From positions 62,001-126,000 of the forward strand of contig PLUE01000017.1 in NCBI GenBank assembly GCA_003164785.1: a stretch of DNA of 64,000 nucleotides, given 5' to 3'. Shown here in pieces: positions 19,029 to 27,632 of this stretch. The notes beneath the pieces were generated by a model that did no database searches, was not told where the DNA came from, and saw only the letters and a list, made by a program, of their open reading frames with translations. This DNA comes from Gammaproteobacteria bacterium. Its GTDB lineage: Bacteria > Pseudomonadota > Gammaproteobacteria > Steroidobacterales > Steroidobacteraceae. Within the stretch, counting starts at the first letter, position 1, and every line of letters begins with the position of its first letter. A program made the translations under genes and the position numbers.

Positions 19029-20633
19029 TCAATCCCCGGCGCGCAAATTGGCCAGATAGGCATCACGGAGATCGAGCGCTCTTTCGACACGACGCCTGGG
19101 CTCGTCCTGGATTTTCCCGAGGCGGTAGAGTTCGTTGACCAAGTCCCGCTCGGCCGCCAGTAATTGCGCCTCCACATCATCGTAAAGCAGGGTGAATCGA
19201 CGGTGAGCCGCCGATCCGTTGCTGGCATGTTCGATGTACGCAAGGCGGTCGATCTGAGCCACGCGCAGGGGGCCGACCACTTCCTGCGGAAGTTCCCGCT
19301 CCTTTTCCAGCACGGCAAGCCGTACCAAAGCAGCCTTCATGGCCTCCCGGCGAGCCGCGAATTCCTCGTGCCGCTCGATCTCATGTTCCCGATGCCCCGC
19401 GTTGGCGAGGCCGAGGACACGGATGACGCCGGGGAACAATAGACCTTGGACCACGAGAGTGACCAGGATGACCGAGAACGTCAGAAATAGAATCAAGTCC
19501 CGATGGGGAAACGCCTGCCCGTTGTCGATGGTCAAGGGAATGGCCAGCGCGGCAGCCAACGAAACGATGCCGCGGATTCCGGTGAATGCGATGGCGAATG
19601 GCCACTGCCATGGCGGCGACGGGTCCCTGCGTGCGAGTCTCGGAGAAATCCAGCGCGGCAGGTACGTGGCAGGGTACATCCAGAGGAATCGTGCCGCGAT
19701 CACGACGCCGCAAACCGTGAGCGCCGACACGGCCAGCTGCGCCGGCGAGTACCCGGTGAAATGATTCACTAGGGCCCGGGCCTGCAGGCCCGTGATGAGG
19801 AACACCATGCCCTCGGTGAGATAAATCAAGAAATCCCAGAAGAAGATTCCTTGCAGGCGCGTCGCCGGGCTGATCAACCGCAATCCGTTCCAGCTGATGT
19901 ACAGACCGGTCACCACCGTGGCCAACACCCCGGACCCCCCCAGGTGCTCGGGCGGCCAATACGCGATGAAGGGGGTCAACACCGAGAGCATGATCTCGAT
20001 GCGCGGATTGCGGACCCAACGACGCAGACGCAGCATCCCCCACCCGACCATCAAGCCCCAGACGATCTCGCCGACCGTGATCAGGGCGAACGTCTGCAAC
20101 GCCTCGCCCATGGAGAACACGCCGGCGCTCACCGCACCCACGGCGAACCGATATAACACGAGCGCCGTTGCATCATTCGCCAGCCCCTCGCCTTCCAACA
20201 CCACCAGTATCCGGCGGGGCAGCTGCATTTTTCGCGCGATGGCGAGCGGCGCGACGGCGTCGGGCGGCGAGACGATGGCGCCCAGAACGAAGCCCTCCGC
20301 CCACGACAGCCTCAGGAGCCAATGCGCCGCCGCCGCCGCGGCGACGGTCGTGAACACCACGCATCCGGTGGCCAGCAGCGAAATCGGCCGGATGTTGAAA
20401 CGAAACTCCCGCCAGCTCATGGCGACCGCCGATGAGTAGATGATCGGCGGCAGCACCGCCAGAAGGACGAAGCTCGGCGCCAGGGTGACGGTGGGCAGCC
20501 CCGGAATCAGCGCCAGGATCACGCCGGTCAGCACCAGGAGAATCGCCGGCGGCGTTTTCAACCGCTCCGCGATGACGGACACCGCGACGATCACGCTCGG
20601 CAGGAATATCAATATTTCAATGGTTTGATTCAT
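19029..20633 (-). CDS. CPA1-family Na+/H+ antiporter
   Basis: 534 residues: about 12 helices to residue 415, then a charged soluble tail of about 110 residues. Hallmarks are the VLPPIIYSSAVAM segment, the ion-binding motif GEGLANDATALV (the Asn-Asp pair) and FTGIRGIVSLAAALAIP near helix 11. Known members exchange protons for Na+ or K+ and control internal pH. Its first 17 bp overlap the end of the N-carbamoyl-D-amino acid hydrolase gene, so it is translated from the same message. Amide and carbamoyl hydrolysis yields ammonia and carbonate, so pH balance is a possible reason for the linkage (inference). Confidence 0.9.
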   Translation of the reverse strand: MNQTIEILIFLPSVIVAVSVIAERLKTPPAILLVLTGVILALIPGLPTVTLAPSFVLLAVLPPIIYSSAVAMSWREFRFNIRPISLLATGCVVFTTVAAAAAAHWLLRLSWAEGFVLGAIVSPPDAVAPLAIARKMQLPRRILVVLEGEGLANDATALVLYRFAVGAVSAGVFSMGEALQTFALITVGEIVWGLMVGWGMLRLRRWVRNPRIEIMLSVLTPFIAYWPPEHLGGSGVLATVVTGLYISWNGLRLISPATRLQGIFFWDFLIYLTEGMVFLITGLQARALVNHFTGYSPAQLAVSALTVCGVVIAARFLWMYPATYLPRWISPRLARRDPSPPWQWPFAIAFTGIRGIVSLAAALAIPLTIDNGQAFPHRDLILFLTFSVILVTLVVQGLLFPGVIRVLGLANAGHREHEIERHEEFAARREAMKAALVRLAVLEKERELPQEVVGPLRVAQIDRLAYIEHASNGSAAHRRFTLLYDDVEAQLLAAERDLVNELYRLGKIQDEPRRRVERALDLRDAYLANLRAGD

Positions 20634-21561
20634 TGCGTGTCTCGGGAGGCCCCGCGCGCTGCGAAATCAACGCATACTCCTCGGGCCTGCGATAACGGGC
20701 AAAATCGAAGTTAACCCGCTGGCAGGTGGCGATCAACTCCAGATCCGCTCGATGTACGACGACCTCGTCCTCGATCGACAGCGCCAAGGCGGCGATCTCA
20801 CCGGTCGGCGCGATGATGCAGGAGCCTCCGATCAGCGCCTGTCCATCCTCCAGCCCTGCCTTGGCCGCCGCCGCCACCCACACCGTGTTCTGATAGGCGC
20901 CCGCCTGCATCGGCAGGTGGTTGTGAAACATGCGCAGATGCGCTAGCGCCGGCGCCTCGTCGAGGACCACGGGCGTGTTGTAGCCGATCAAGACCACCTG
21001 CGCGCCGTTCAAGCACAGCATCCGGTAGGTTTCCGGCCAGCGTCGATCGCTGCACAGGGCAAGCCCGATCCGCACACCACGGTACGCGTACACGGGGAAC
21101 CCGAGATTCCCCGGCTCGAAATAGCGCCGCTCCAGATGCGTCGTGACGCCCGCCTCCGCGACCTCGCCTCCCGGGACGTGCATCTTGCGATAGCGCCCGA
21201 TCTCCTCACCGTCCGCTCCGACGAGGACCGTGCTGTTGAAGCGTCGCGGGCCGCCGTGTTCCTCGACCAGCTCCGCATAGCCGAGCGCAAATCCGATCTT
21301 GAGACGTCGCGCCGCATCGAACAGCGGTTGTGTCTGCGGGCCGGGCATGCGGGTCTCGTAAAATTCGTCGATCTCGCCCGCCTCGAGCGACCAGCGCGGA
21401 AAGAACGTCGTCAACGCCATCTCCGGAAATACGGCAAGTTCGGCTCCCGCCGCCGCGGCACGTTCCAGCAAGTGCACCAACCGCCCCACGGTCTCGGCAC
21501 GTGTCGCGCTGCGTTGAATGGCGCCGGTCTGGCACACGGCCAAGGTCAAATATCGATTCAT
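20617..21561 (-). CDS. hyuC: N-carbamoyl-D-amino acid hydrolase
   Basis: 314 residues, the family's usual length. The nitrilase-fold triad is visible: Glu47 in FPEMALTTFF, Lys126 in YRKMHVPG and Cys170 in LCSDRRWPE. The spacing matches the Agrobacterium enzyme (46/126/171), as do RRYFEPGNLGFPVY, GYNTP and MQAGAYQNTVW. It hydrolyses N-carbamoyl-D-amino acids to D-amino acid, CO2 and ammonia in the cytoplasm, the second step of D-hydantoin breakdown. I placed the start at ATG 21561 because it overlaps the ABC ATPase stop (ATGA) and has a GAGGA site; an upstream ATG at 21675 would overlap that gene. The neighbouring dehydrogenase and hydantoinase support the assignment. Confidence 0.9.
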   Translation of the reverse strand: MNRYLTLAVCQTGAIQRSATRAETVGRLVHLLERAAAAGAELAVFPEMALTTFFPRWSLEAGEIDEFYETRMPGPQTQPLFDAARRLKIGFALGYAELVEEHGGPRRFNSTVLVGADGEEIGRYRKMHVPGGEVAEAGVTTHLERRYFEPGNLGFPVYAYRGVRIGLALCSDRRWPETYRMLCLNGAQVVLIGYNTPVVLDEAPALAHLRMFHNHLPMQAGAYQNTVWVAAAAKAGLEDGQALIGGSCIIAPTGEIAALALSIEDEVVVHRADLELIATCQRVNFDFARYRRPEEYALISQRAGPPETRNESNH

Positions 21562-23624
21562 GATGTGAGTTCCTCGAAGACGGGTTGCATGGACAATAAT
21601 CGTTCGCGCGGCAAATGGCAGGCGATGCGGTGGTTGGAGGAAAATTCCCTCACGGGGGGAGGCTCCACATCGCACGTTCCCGCGATCCGATAGGAACAGC
21701 GGGTCGAGAACCGACAGCCCGGCGGTGGATTTGATGACGATGGGATCTCGCCGGTCAGCAATACCCGGCGTTTGACGTAGCGCGCGTCAGCCAGAGGAAT
21801 TGCCGCCAACAAGGCCTCGGTATACGGATGGTACGGAGGCGCGAACACCTCCTGGGTCCGGCCCTGCTCCATTACCTGGCCCATGTACATCACGACCACG
21901 CGATCAGCCAGGTAACGAACCACCGACAGATCATGGCTGATGAAGAGAAGAGTCGTCCCCTCCTGCCGCTGGATATCGAGCAACAGTTCCGTGACCGCGG
22001 CCTGCACGGAGACATCGAGCGCGGAAACGGGCTCGTCGGCCACCACGACCGCCGGATTGCCGGCGAAGGCTCGCGCCACGCCCACGCGTTGTTTCTGACC
22101 GCCCGACAATTGCCGGGGCCTGCGTTCCGCGAAATCACGCGGTAGCTTGACCAGATCGAGCAGGCCGAGAACCCGCTCCCGAACCCGCGCCTCGTCGCGC
22201 TCCACCCCGAACTTGACGATGACGCGCCCGATCTGCGCCCCCACGGTGCGGCTCGGGTTCAGGGTATCGAACGGATTCTGGAATATCATCTGCAGCGAGC
22301 GGATGGTCTGCCGGCTTCGACGCGTCACGGGCAGTTGAGAGACTTCCACATCGGCCAGTTCGATCGAGCCGGAGGTTGCCTCGGTCAGCCCCATCAATAT
22401 TTTAGCGAACGTCGACTTGCCGCAACCGGATTCACCGACGATGGCCACCGTCTCACCGCGTCGGGCGTCGAAGCTCAGTCCGTCGTTCGCCATCGCGTGG
22501 TCGTAACGCTTGGTGAGTTCGCGCACCTTCAGCACCACCTCGCCCAATACGGCGGCAGGCCGGCTCGCTCCACCGTCTCGCGGCGCATCCCAGTCGATCT
22601 CCTCGACCCGCGCACAGCGCGACGCATGTTCGCCGGAGCCACCGCCGGCCCCGGGGGCCACGCCTGCGCCAGCGCCGGCCGCCGCAGCGACTTCACGCAT
22701 CGGAATCGGTGTCGCATCGCATCGTCCCGCGACGAAGTGATGGCAGCGCGGACCGAACACGCATCCCCGCGGCCGCGCGTTGGGCGCGGGAAGCTGCCCC
22801 GGAATTGCCGTCAATGGCCGAGTGTTCTTGTCGGCGCCGAGCGCGGGGATGGCGGCGAACAGTCCCTGCGTATAGGGATGCCGCATGGATTGCGACACGG
22901 TGTCGACCGGACCCACTTCCATGGCCTGACCGGAATACATCACGGTGATGCGGTCGCAGGTCTCCCTCATCAGCCCGAGGTTGTGCGAAATATAAAGCAT
23001 CGACGTCCCGAACTCCGCCGAAATATCGCGGATGAGATCCACGACCCCCGCCTCCACCGTAACGTCGAGGGCCGTGGTCGGCTCGTCCAACAGCAGCAGC
23101 CGCGGATTCGACAGCAGCGCCATCGCAATGACCACGCGCTGCTGCTGGCCGCCCGAGATCTGATGCGGATAGGCCTGCATGATGCGATCGCGATCGGCCA
23201 ACCCCACCCGGTCGAGCATGGAGCGCGCCCGCGCCCGCGCCTCCTGCCGTGGCATGTCGTCGTGATACATGGGTACTTCGATGAGCTGCTCGCCGATGTT
23301 CATCGATGGATTGAGCGACGCCATCGGCTCTTGATAGATCATGGCGATGGACGCCCCGCGAATCCGGCGCAGTTCCGCCGCACCCATGGCGAGCAGGTCG
23401 CGGCCCTCGAATAGAATCTCGCCCGAGACGACCCGTCCCGCCCGGCCCAGATAGCGCATGATGGCGAGCGCAATCGTGGATTTACCGCAGCCCGACTCGC
23501 CGACGAGCCCGTGAGACTCGCCGGGCATCAGCGACAGATTGAAATCCACGACCGCCGGCACATCGCCCGACCGACCGGAGTAGGCGACCGACACATGACG
23601 ACACTCGAGGATGGGTGTGGCCAT
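21558..23624 (-). CDS. Fused double ABC ATPase of a peptide-type importer (DppD-DppF)
   Basis: 688 residues carrying two complete nucleotide-binding domains in one chain. The first has GESGCGKST (about 39), signature ISGGQQQR and Walker B LLLLDEPTTALD. The second, after an alanine/glycine-rich linker near residue 350, has GESGCGKST, LSGGQKQR and VVVADEPVSALD. Each ends with the cysteine-bearing segment seen in oligopeptide ATPases (GCVFGPRC and GCRFSTRC). It powers uptake by the two permeases upstream. The start ATG 23624 overlaps the permease stop (TGATG); the frame is open much further upstream but that part is only the shadow of the permease. Its stop overlaps the hyuC start. Confidence 0.92.
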   Translation of the reverse strand: MATPILECRHVSVAYSGRSGDVPAVVDFNLSLMPGESHGLVGESGCGKSTIALAIMRYLGRAGRVVSGEILFEGRDLLAMGAAELRRIRGASIAMIYQEPMASLNPSMNIGEQLIEVPMYHDDMPRQEARARARSMLDRVGLADRDRIMQAYPHQISGGQQQRVVIAMALLSNPRLLLLDEPTTALDVTVEAGVVDLIRDISAEFGTSMLYISHNLGLMRETCDRITVMYSGQAMEVGPVDTVSQSMRHPYTQGLFAAIPALGADKNTRPLTAIPGQLPAPNARPRGCVFGPRCHHFVAGRCDATPIPMREVAAAAGAGAGVAPGAGGGSGEHASRCARVEEIDWDAPRDGGASRPAAVLGEVVLKVRELTKRYDHAMANDGLSFDARRGETVAIVGESGCGKSTFAKILMGLTEATSGSIELADVEVSQLPVTRRSRQTIRSLQMIFQNPFDTLNPSRTVGAQIGRVIVKFGVERDEARVRERVLGLLDLVKLPRDFAERRPRQLSGGQKQRVGVARAFAGNPAVVVADEPVSALDVSVQAAVTELLLDIQRQEGTTLLFISHDLSVVRYLADRVVVMYMGQVMEQGRTQEVFAPPYHPYTEALLAAIPLADARYVKRRVLLTGEIPSSSNPPPGCRFSTRCSYRIAGTCDVEPPPVREFSSNHRIACHLPRERLLSMQPVFEELTS

Positions 23625-24616
23625 CAGTCGCGCTGCCCCATGTCTCGAAGCCCATCCGCGATCAAGTTGAATCCCAACGTCAAGCTCGACAAGGCGAGCG
23701 TGGGCACGATCAGCATGTACGAGTATTTCCAGAGCAACGCCGTCGTCGCCGCCTCCTTGATCATCAGGCCCCAATCGGGATCCGGCGGCCGCAGACCAAG
23801 GCCCAGGAATGTCAGGGTGGTGATGGCCACGGTCGTATATCCCAACCGCAGACAGGCGTCCACGATCAGCGGGCCGCGCACGTTGGGCAACAACTCCACC
23901 ATCATGATCCACAGAGGATGCTCTCCACGGGTCTGTGCCGCCTGGATATAATCCCGCGATTTGGCGTCCAGGACCACGCCTCGCACGATGCGCATGATGA
24001 CGGGCGCCGAGGAGCAGGTCACCGCGATGATGATGTTGAAGCCGCTCTGGCCCAGCACGTTCAGGATCAGGATGAACAACACCATCACCGGGAATGACAG
24101 CAGGACATTGCTCGCGAACGACACCACCTCGTCCCACCACCCGCCGAGATAACCACCGATCAAACCGCAGCCCACCCCCACCGCATACGCCACCGACGTC
24201 GCGGTCACGCCCCACACCAGCACGCGCTGGCAGCCCCACAGGGTACGCGACAACACGTCGCGGCCGCGGATATCGGTACCCAGCAGGAAATGGAACCCAT
24301 GCCGGATGCCACCCGGCGGCACCAGCGGAAACAGCGGCTTGTTGGGATCCGGCAGTGGCAGATAGGGCGCCGACACCGCGATCAAAAGCCAAAAACACAC
24401 CACTGTCATTCCGATACACGCCACCCAGGACTCGTGCCACCGCCGTACCGCCATGCCGTATAGCAGCAGCACCGATGGGATCGCGGGCAGCAGCACGTAG
24501 GGCGCAAACGCGCCCAGCTGCGAATGAAACATCACATGGGCGAACAGCGGCGCCCAGATCAGCAACAGCAACGGGATCCAAAGGCGGCCGCGGCCCCGTT
24601 GAGCGATATCTGGCAT
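23624..24616 (-). CDS. ABC importer permease, DppC type
   Basis: 330 residues with about seven membrane segments, more than the usual six owing to an N-terminal pair. The DppC signature LLGTDIRGRDVLSRTLWG precedes the transport domain, and the EAA-like loop reads AAQTRGEHPLWIMMVELLPN. LTFLGLGLRPPDPDWGLMI is diagnostic for peptide, nickel and glycoside importers. It pairs with the DppB-type permease ending 6 bp upstream and with the fused ATPase that overlaps its stop. Given the neighbouring enzymes, the cargo may be hydantoins, N-carbamoyl amino acids or D-amino-acid peptides, but this is inferred from position only. Confidence 0.92.
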   Translation of the reverse strand: MPDIAQRGRGRLWIPLLLLIWAPLFAHVMFHSQLGAFAPYVLLPAIPSVLLLYGMAVRRWHESWVACIGMTVVCFWLLIAVSAPYLPLPDPNKPLFPLVPPGGIRHGFHFLLGTDIRGRDVLSRTLWGCQRVLVWGVTATSVAYAVGVGCGLIGGYLGGWWDEVVSFASNVLLSFPVMVLFILILNVLGQSGFNIIIAVTCSSAPVIMRIVRGVVLDAKSRDYIQAAQTRGEHPLWIMMVELLPNVRGPLIVDACLRLGYTTVAITTLTFLGLGLRPPDPDWGLMIKEAATTALLWKYSYMLIVPTLALSSLTLGFNLIADGLRDMGQRD

Positions 24617-24622
24617 CGCGCC

Positions 24623-25573
24623 CTACGCGAAGCGAACGCGAGGGTTGAGCAATACGGTGGCCGCGTCGGACAACAACTGCGACAACACCGCAACGGCCAC
24701 CGCCACCAATGTGGCCGCCTGGATGACCTGGATGTCGCCGAAAGTCGCGGCATCGAACAACATGCGGCCGAACCCCGCGTATTGAAAAAACACCTCCACC
24801 ACCACGACCTGCGAGAGCAGCCCGTTCAGCTCCAGACACAACAGCGTGACCGGCACGACCAACGCGTTCTTCAGGGCATGATTCAAGATCACACGACGAC
24901 GCGGCAGGCCCTTCAATACCGCCGTGCGAATGAACTGCGACCCCATCACGTCGGACATCGCCGCCCGGGTCATTCGCACGATGTACCCGACGTCGTACAG
25001 CAACAGCGTCGTCAACGGGAGCACCAGCGCACTGAACGACCAGCCGTCAGTCATGGCGGACTTGGACGGAACCCATCTCAAACCCAACGCGAAAATGACG
25101 GTCAACAGCACTGCGGTCGCGATCTGCGGAATCGAGGTCGTGAAGACCGCGACGAAGGAGATGAGTCGATCGGGCAACGAGCCCTCGTTCATGCCCGCAA
25201 GCACGCCGAGAGTCAGCGAGAGCGGGATCAGAAACAGAAACACGAAAAACGCCAGGATGCCGGTATTGGCCAGGCTTTCCTTCAGCAGGGTCGATACCGC
25301 GACGTCCTTCTCCATCGAATCCCCCAGATCGCCATGGCAGACGGCCGCCAGCCACCGACCATAGCGCACGACAAACGGCTGGTTCAGCCCCTTCTTGTCG
25401 AGCCACTCTTGATAGTCGCTGTCGGAAAACGTGGCGACCCCCAGACCGCCGAGTTCCGCGACGGCCACCTTCCGGCGGAATTGATCGCTGTCGAAAATCG
25501 CGAATAACAACAGCGACACGGTGAGCATGATCAGCAACATCTGCGCGAGCCGGCGCAGCACCACCTTCGCCAT
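24623..25573 (-). CDS. ABC importer permease, DppB type
   Basis: 316 residues. Helix 1 (RRLAQMLLIMLTVSLLLFAIF) is followed by a periplasmic loop of about 75 residues, usual for DppB proteins. The EAA loop reads FIRTAVLKGLPRRRVILNHALKNALVV, and VFFQYAGFGRMLFDA lies near the end, both typical. I start it at ATG 25573, 14 bp after the binding-protein stop; the frame stays open far upstream through the binding-protein gene, but that part is a shadow. It forms the channel with the DppC-type permease. Confidence 0.9.
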   Translation of the reverse strand: MAKVVLRRLAQMLLIMLTVSLLLFAIFDSDQFRRKVAVAELGGLGVATFSDSDYQEWLDKKGLNQPFVVRYGRWLAAVCHGDLGDSMEKDVAVSTLLKESLANTGILAFFVFLFLIPLSLTLGVLAGMNEGSLPDRLISFVAVFTTSIPQIATAVLLTVIFALGLRWVPSKSAMTDGWSFSALVLPLTTLLLYDVGYIVRMTRAAMSDVMGSQFIRTAVLKGLPRRRVILNHALKNALVVPVTLLCLELNGLLSQVVVVEVFFQYAGFGRMLFDAATFGDIQVIQAATLVAVAVAVLSQLLSDAATVLLNPRVRFA

Positions 25574-25587
25574 CCGCGGCCCCAGGC

Positions 25588-27261
25588 TCACGCCAGCCAA
25601 ACCTTGGTCAGCTGCATTTGCCGGGCGGGATGCGGCCGATAACCCTGCACCTTGGACGACGCCAGAATGAAAATCGGCCGCCACAGCGGCTGCACCGCCA
25701 CCGCGGCGTCCCGCAGGATATGCTCCACCTTCATCATCTTCTCGCGCCGCGCGACCACATCGATGGTCGATTCGGCATCCGACAGCGCCGCATCGAACGC
25801 GGCGTCCGCGAAATGACTGTCGTTCCACGACGCGCCGCTCCGATACGCCTGCGCCAGCGCCATGGTGCCGAGCGGCCGATGGCCCCACGACGTCGCACCG
25901 AAGGGCACCTTGTTCCAAACCTCCCAGAACTTGCTGGCCGACACCACGTCCACCGCAATTCTGATTCCCGCCTCCTTGACCTGATCGCGCAGCGCTTCAC
26001 ACACCGCCTGCTGCCACGGGCCGTCATTGTTGCCGACCACGATGGTCACGTCGAGACCATTCTCGTAACCGGCCTCGCGCAGCAACTGCCTGGCGCCCGC
26101 CACATCCCGCGCCGGCACCGGCAGCGCGGCATACTCCGGATGAATCGGCGCCACGTGAAAGTTGTGGCCAACCGATCCATGCTCGCCGAACACCAGGTTT
26201 TTGATGGCCGCATTGTCCGCCGCCTTGACCATCGCGCGCCGCACGCGAATGTCATCGAAGGGCTTCGCATCGACCTGCATGCGGCAGCACAGGGTCTGCG
26301 CCGACTGAACCGACGAGATCTGAGCACCCGGAATCGATTGCGCCAGCTCCAGCTGATCGATCGTCAGTTCGTAAACGGCGTCGACGCTGCCCGAGGCGAG
26401 CGCGATGGTCTGGTTCTCCTGCTCGTAGTGGTAGAAATGAATCTCGTCGAGATACACGTCCCCGCCCCAATAGCGGAACGGCTTTCCATCCGTCGTCTGC
26501 GTGACGCGTTTGAGGATGCAGCGCTCCGCCACGCGCAATTCGGTGACGGTGTACGGTCCGGTGCCGATCGGATTGCGCGACAGCGGCGGTTTGAACGATG
26601 GGTGCACGACCAAAGTGCAATACTCGCCGCAATCCTCCGCCACCGACAGTACCGGCTGCGCGAGGTTCAGCCGGACCGTGCGTGCATCCAGCACCTCGAC
26701 GCCGTTGGGCAGAGGCCGTCGCACGGCGCTGCCCTTGGGATCCTTATCGCCGCTGTATTCGGTGAGCGCCGCAAACGTCGAGAGCCCGAGATTCGACGAT
26801 CCCAATGATGGATCGGCCCACCGACGGATGTTCCAAGCCACGTGCTCGGCCGTCAATTCCTCGCCGTTGTGCCACATGACGCCGCCGCGCACGCGCAAGA
26901 TCCAGGTCTTGAGATCGGCCGACGGCTGCCACGACTCGAGGAGCATGGGCCGCACCACGTTGTCGGGCCCCACCATCGTCAGGTACTCCAACATGGGACG
27001 CGTCTGGTTCGACATCTCGTTCCAGTTGTAGGTCGCCGGATCGTACATCCTGCCCACCATCTGCCCCACGCGCAGCGTTCCCCCCCGCTTCGCCCTGGGA
27101 TCCACGGCCGGAAACGGCAGCGTCTCGCCGGACATCGTCGGTGCTGCCAACCCCGCCATCGCGTAGGCGCTGCCGGCCGCCACCCCCAACATCGCTGCGT
27201 AGCGGATGAATTCGCGACGACCGATCGCGCCATCGCGAAATTGAGCGCGCAGCGCCGTCAC
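25588..27261 (-). CDS. Periplasmic peptide-type solute-binding protein with Tat signal
   Basis: About 557 residues of SBP family 5. The leader reads GRREFIRYAAMLGVAAG, a twin-arginine-like motif before a hydrophobic stretch, so export in folded form is likely. Family landmarks follow: YDPATYNWNEMSNQTRPMLE, MWHNGEELTAEHVAW and NPIGTGPYTVTEL. It captures substrate for the two permeases. The start is uncertain: the frame is open into the RidA gene, and I prefer GTG 27261, which sits 23 bp after the RidA stop but lacks a strong ribosome site. The ligand is unknown; context suggests hydantoin-pathway compounds. Confidence 0.88.
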   Translation of the reverse strand: MTALRAQFRDGAIGRREFIRYAAMLGVAAGSAYAMAGLAAPTMSGETLPFPAVDPRAKRGGTLRVGQMVGRMYDPATYNWNEMSNQTRPMLEYLTMVGPDNVVRPMLLESWQPSADLKTWILRVRGGVMWHNGEELTAEHVAWNIRRWADPSLGSSNLGLSTFAALTEYSGDKDPKGSAVRRPLPNGVEVLDARTVRLNLAQPVLSVAEDCGEYCTLVVHPSFKPPLSRNPIGTGPYTVTELRVAERCILKRVTQTTDGKPFRYWGGDVYLDEIHFYHYEQENQTIALASGSVDAVYELTIDQLELAQSIPGAQISSVQSAQTLCCRMQVDAKPFDDIRVRRAMVKAADNAAIKNLVFGEHGSVGHNFHVAPIHPEYAALPVPARDVAGARQLLREAGYENGLDVTIVVGNNDGPWQQAVCEALRDQVKEAGIRIAVDVVSASKFWEVWNKVPFGATSWGHRPLGTMALAQAYRSGASWNDSHFADAAFDAALSDAESTIDVVARREKMMKVEHILRDAAVAVQPLWRPIFILASSKVQGYRPHPARQMQLTKVWLA

Positions 27262-27284
27262 CGCGACATGGTCAGGCGCGCGGT

Positions 27285-27632
27285 TCAGAGAGCCGCCGTC
27301 ACCATGATTTCGACGCGATACTGATCGCCTGCGAGCCGCGCTTCCACGGTGGCGCGTACCGGCATGGCCGACCGGTCGATCCACCCATCCCAGACGTCAT
27401 TCATCAGATCGAAATCGGCGATGTCGCGCAGCCAGATCAACGCCGTCAACAGCTTGCTCTTGTCGGACTTGGCAAGGCCAAGATAGTGATCGATCTTCGC
27501 CAACGTATCGCGGGTCTGCGCGACGACGTCTCCGGACGTGTCGTCGGCGGTCATCCCGGCCAGATAGACCGTGCCATTGTGCGTGAGCACGCGGCAAAAT
27601 CGAGCTCCATTGTCCAAGCGTTCGATGGTCAT
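27285..27632 (-). CDS. RidA-family enamine/imine deaminase
   Basis: 115 residues, full family length. The Rid signature is MPVRATVEARLAGDQYRVEIMVTAAL, containing the conserved Arg, though the last part is more Rid2-like than classic RidA. GTVYLAGMTADD and the central TLAKIDHYL segment also fit. RidA proteins hydrolyse reactive 2-imino or enamine acids to 2-oxo acids and ammonia, and work as trimers in the cytoplasm. Its ATG overlaps the stop of the D-amino-acid dehydrogenase (ATGA), so it is made together with the enzyme whose product it would clear. That pairing is a good functional fit. Confidence 0.88.
   Translation of the reverse strand: MTIERLDNGARFCRVLTHNGTVYLAGMTADDTSGDVVAQTRDTLAKIDHYLGLAKSDKSKLLTALIWLRDIADFDLMNDVWDGWIDRSAMPVRATVEARLAGDQYRVEIMVTAAL

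Noticed and set aside
22600..22720. GC-rich low-complexity run in the fused ATPase gene
   Set aside because: It encodes the Ala/Gly linker between the two ATPase domains, so it is coding and not a separate repeat.
23625..24839. N-terminal 405 codons of the long frame ending at 21558
   Set aside because: It overlaps the DppC-type permease in another frame and has no similarity; the real ATPase begins at 23624.
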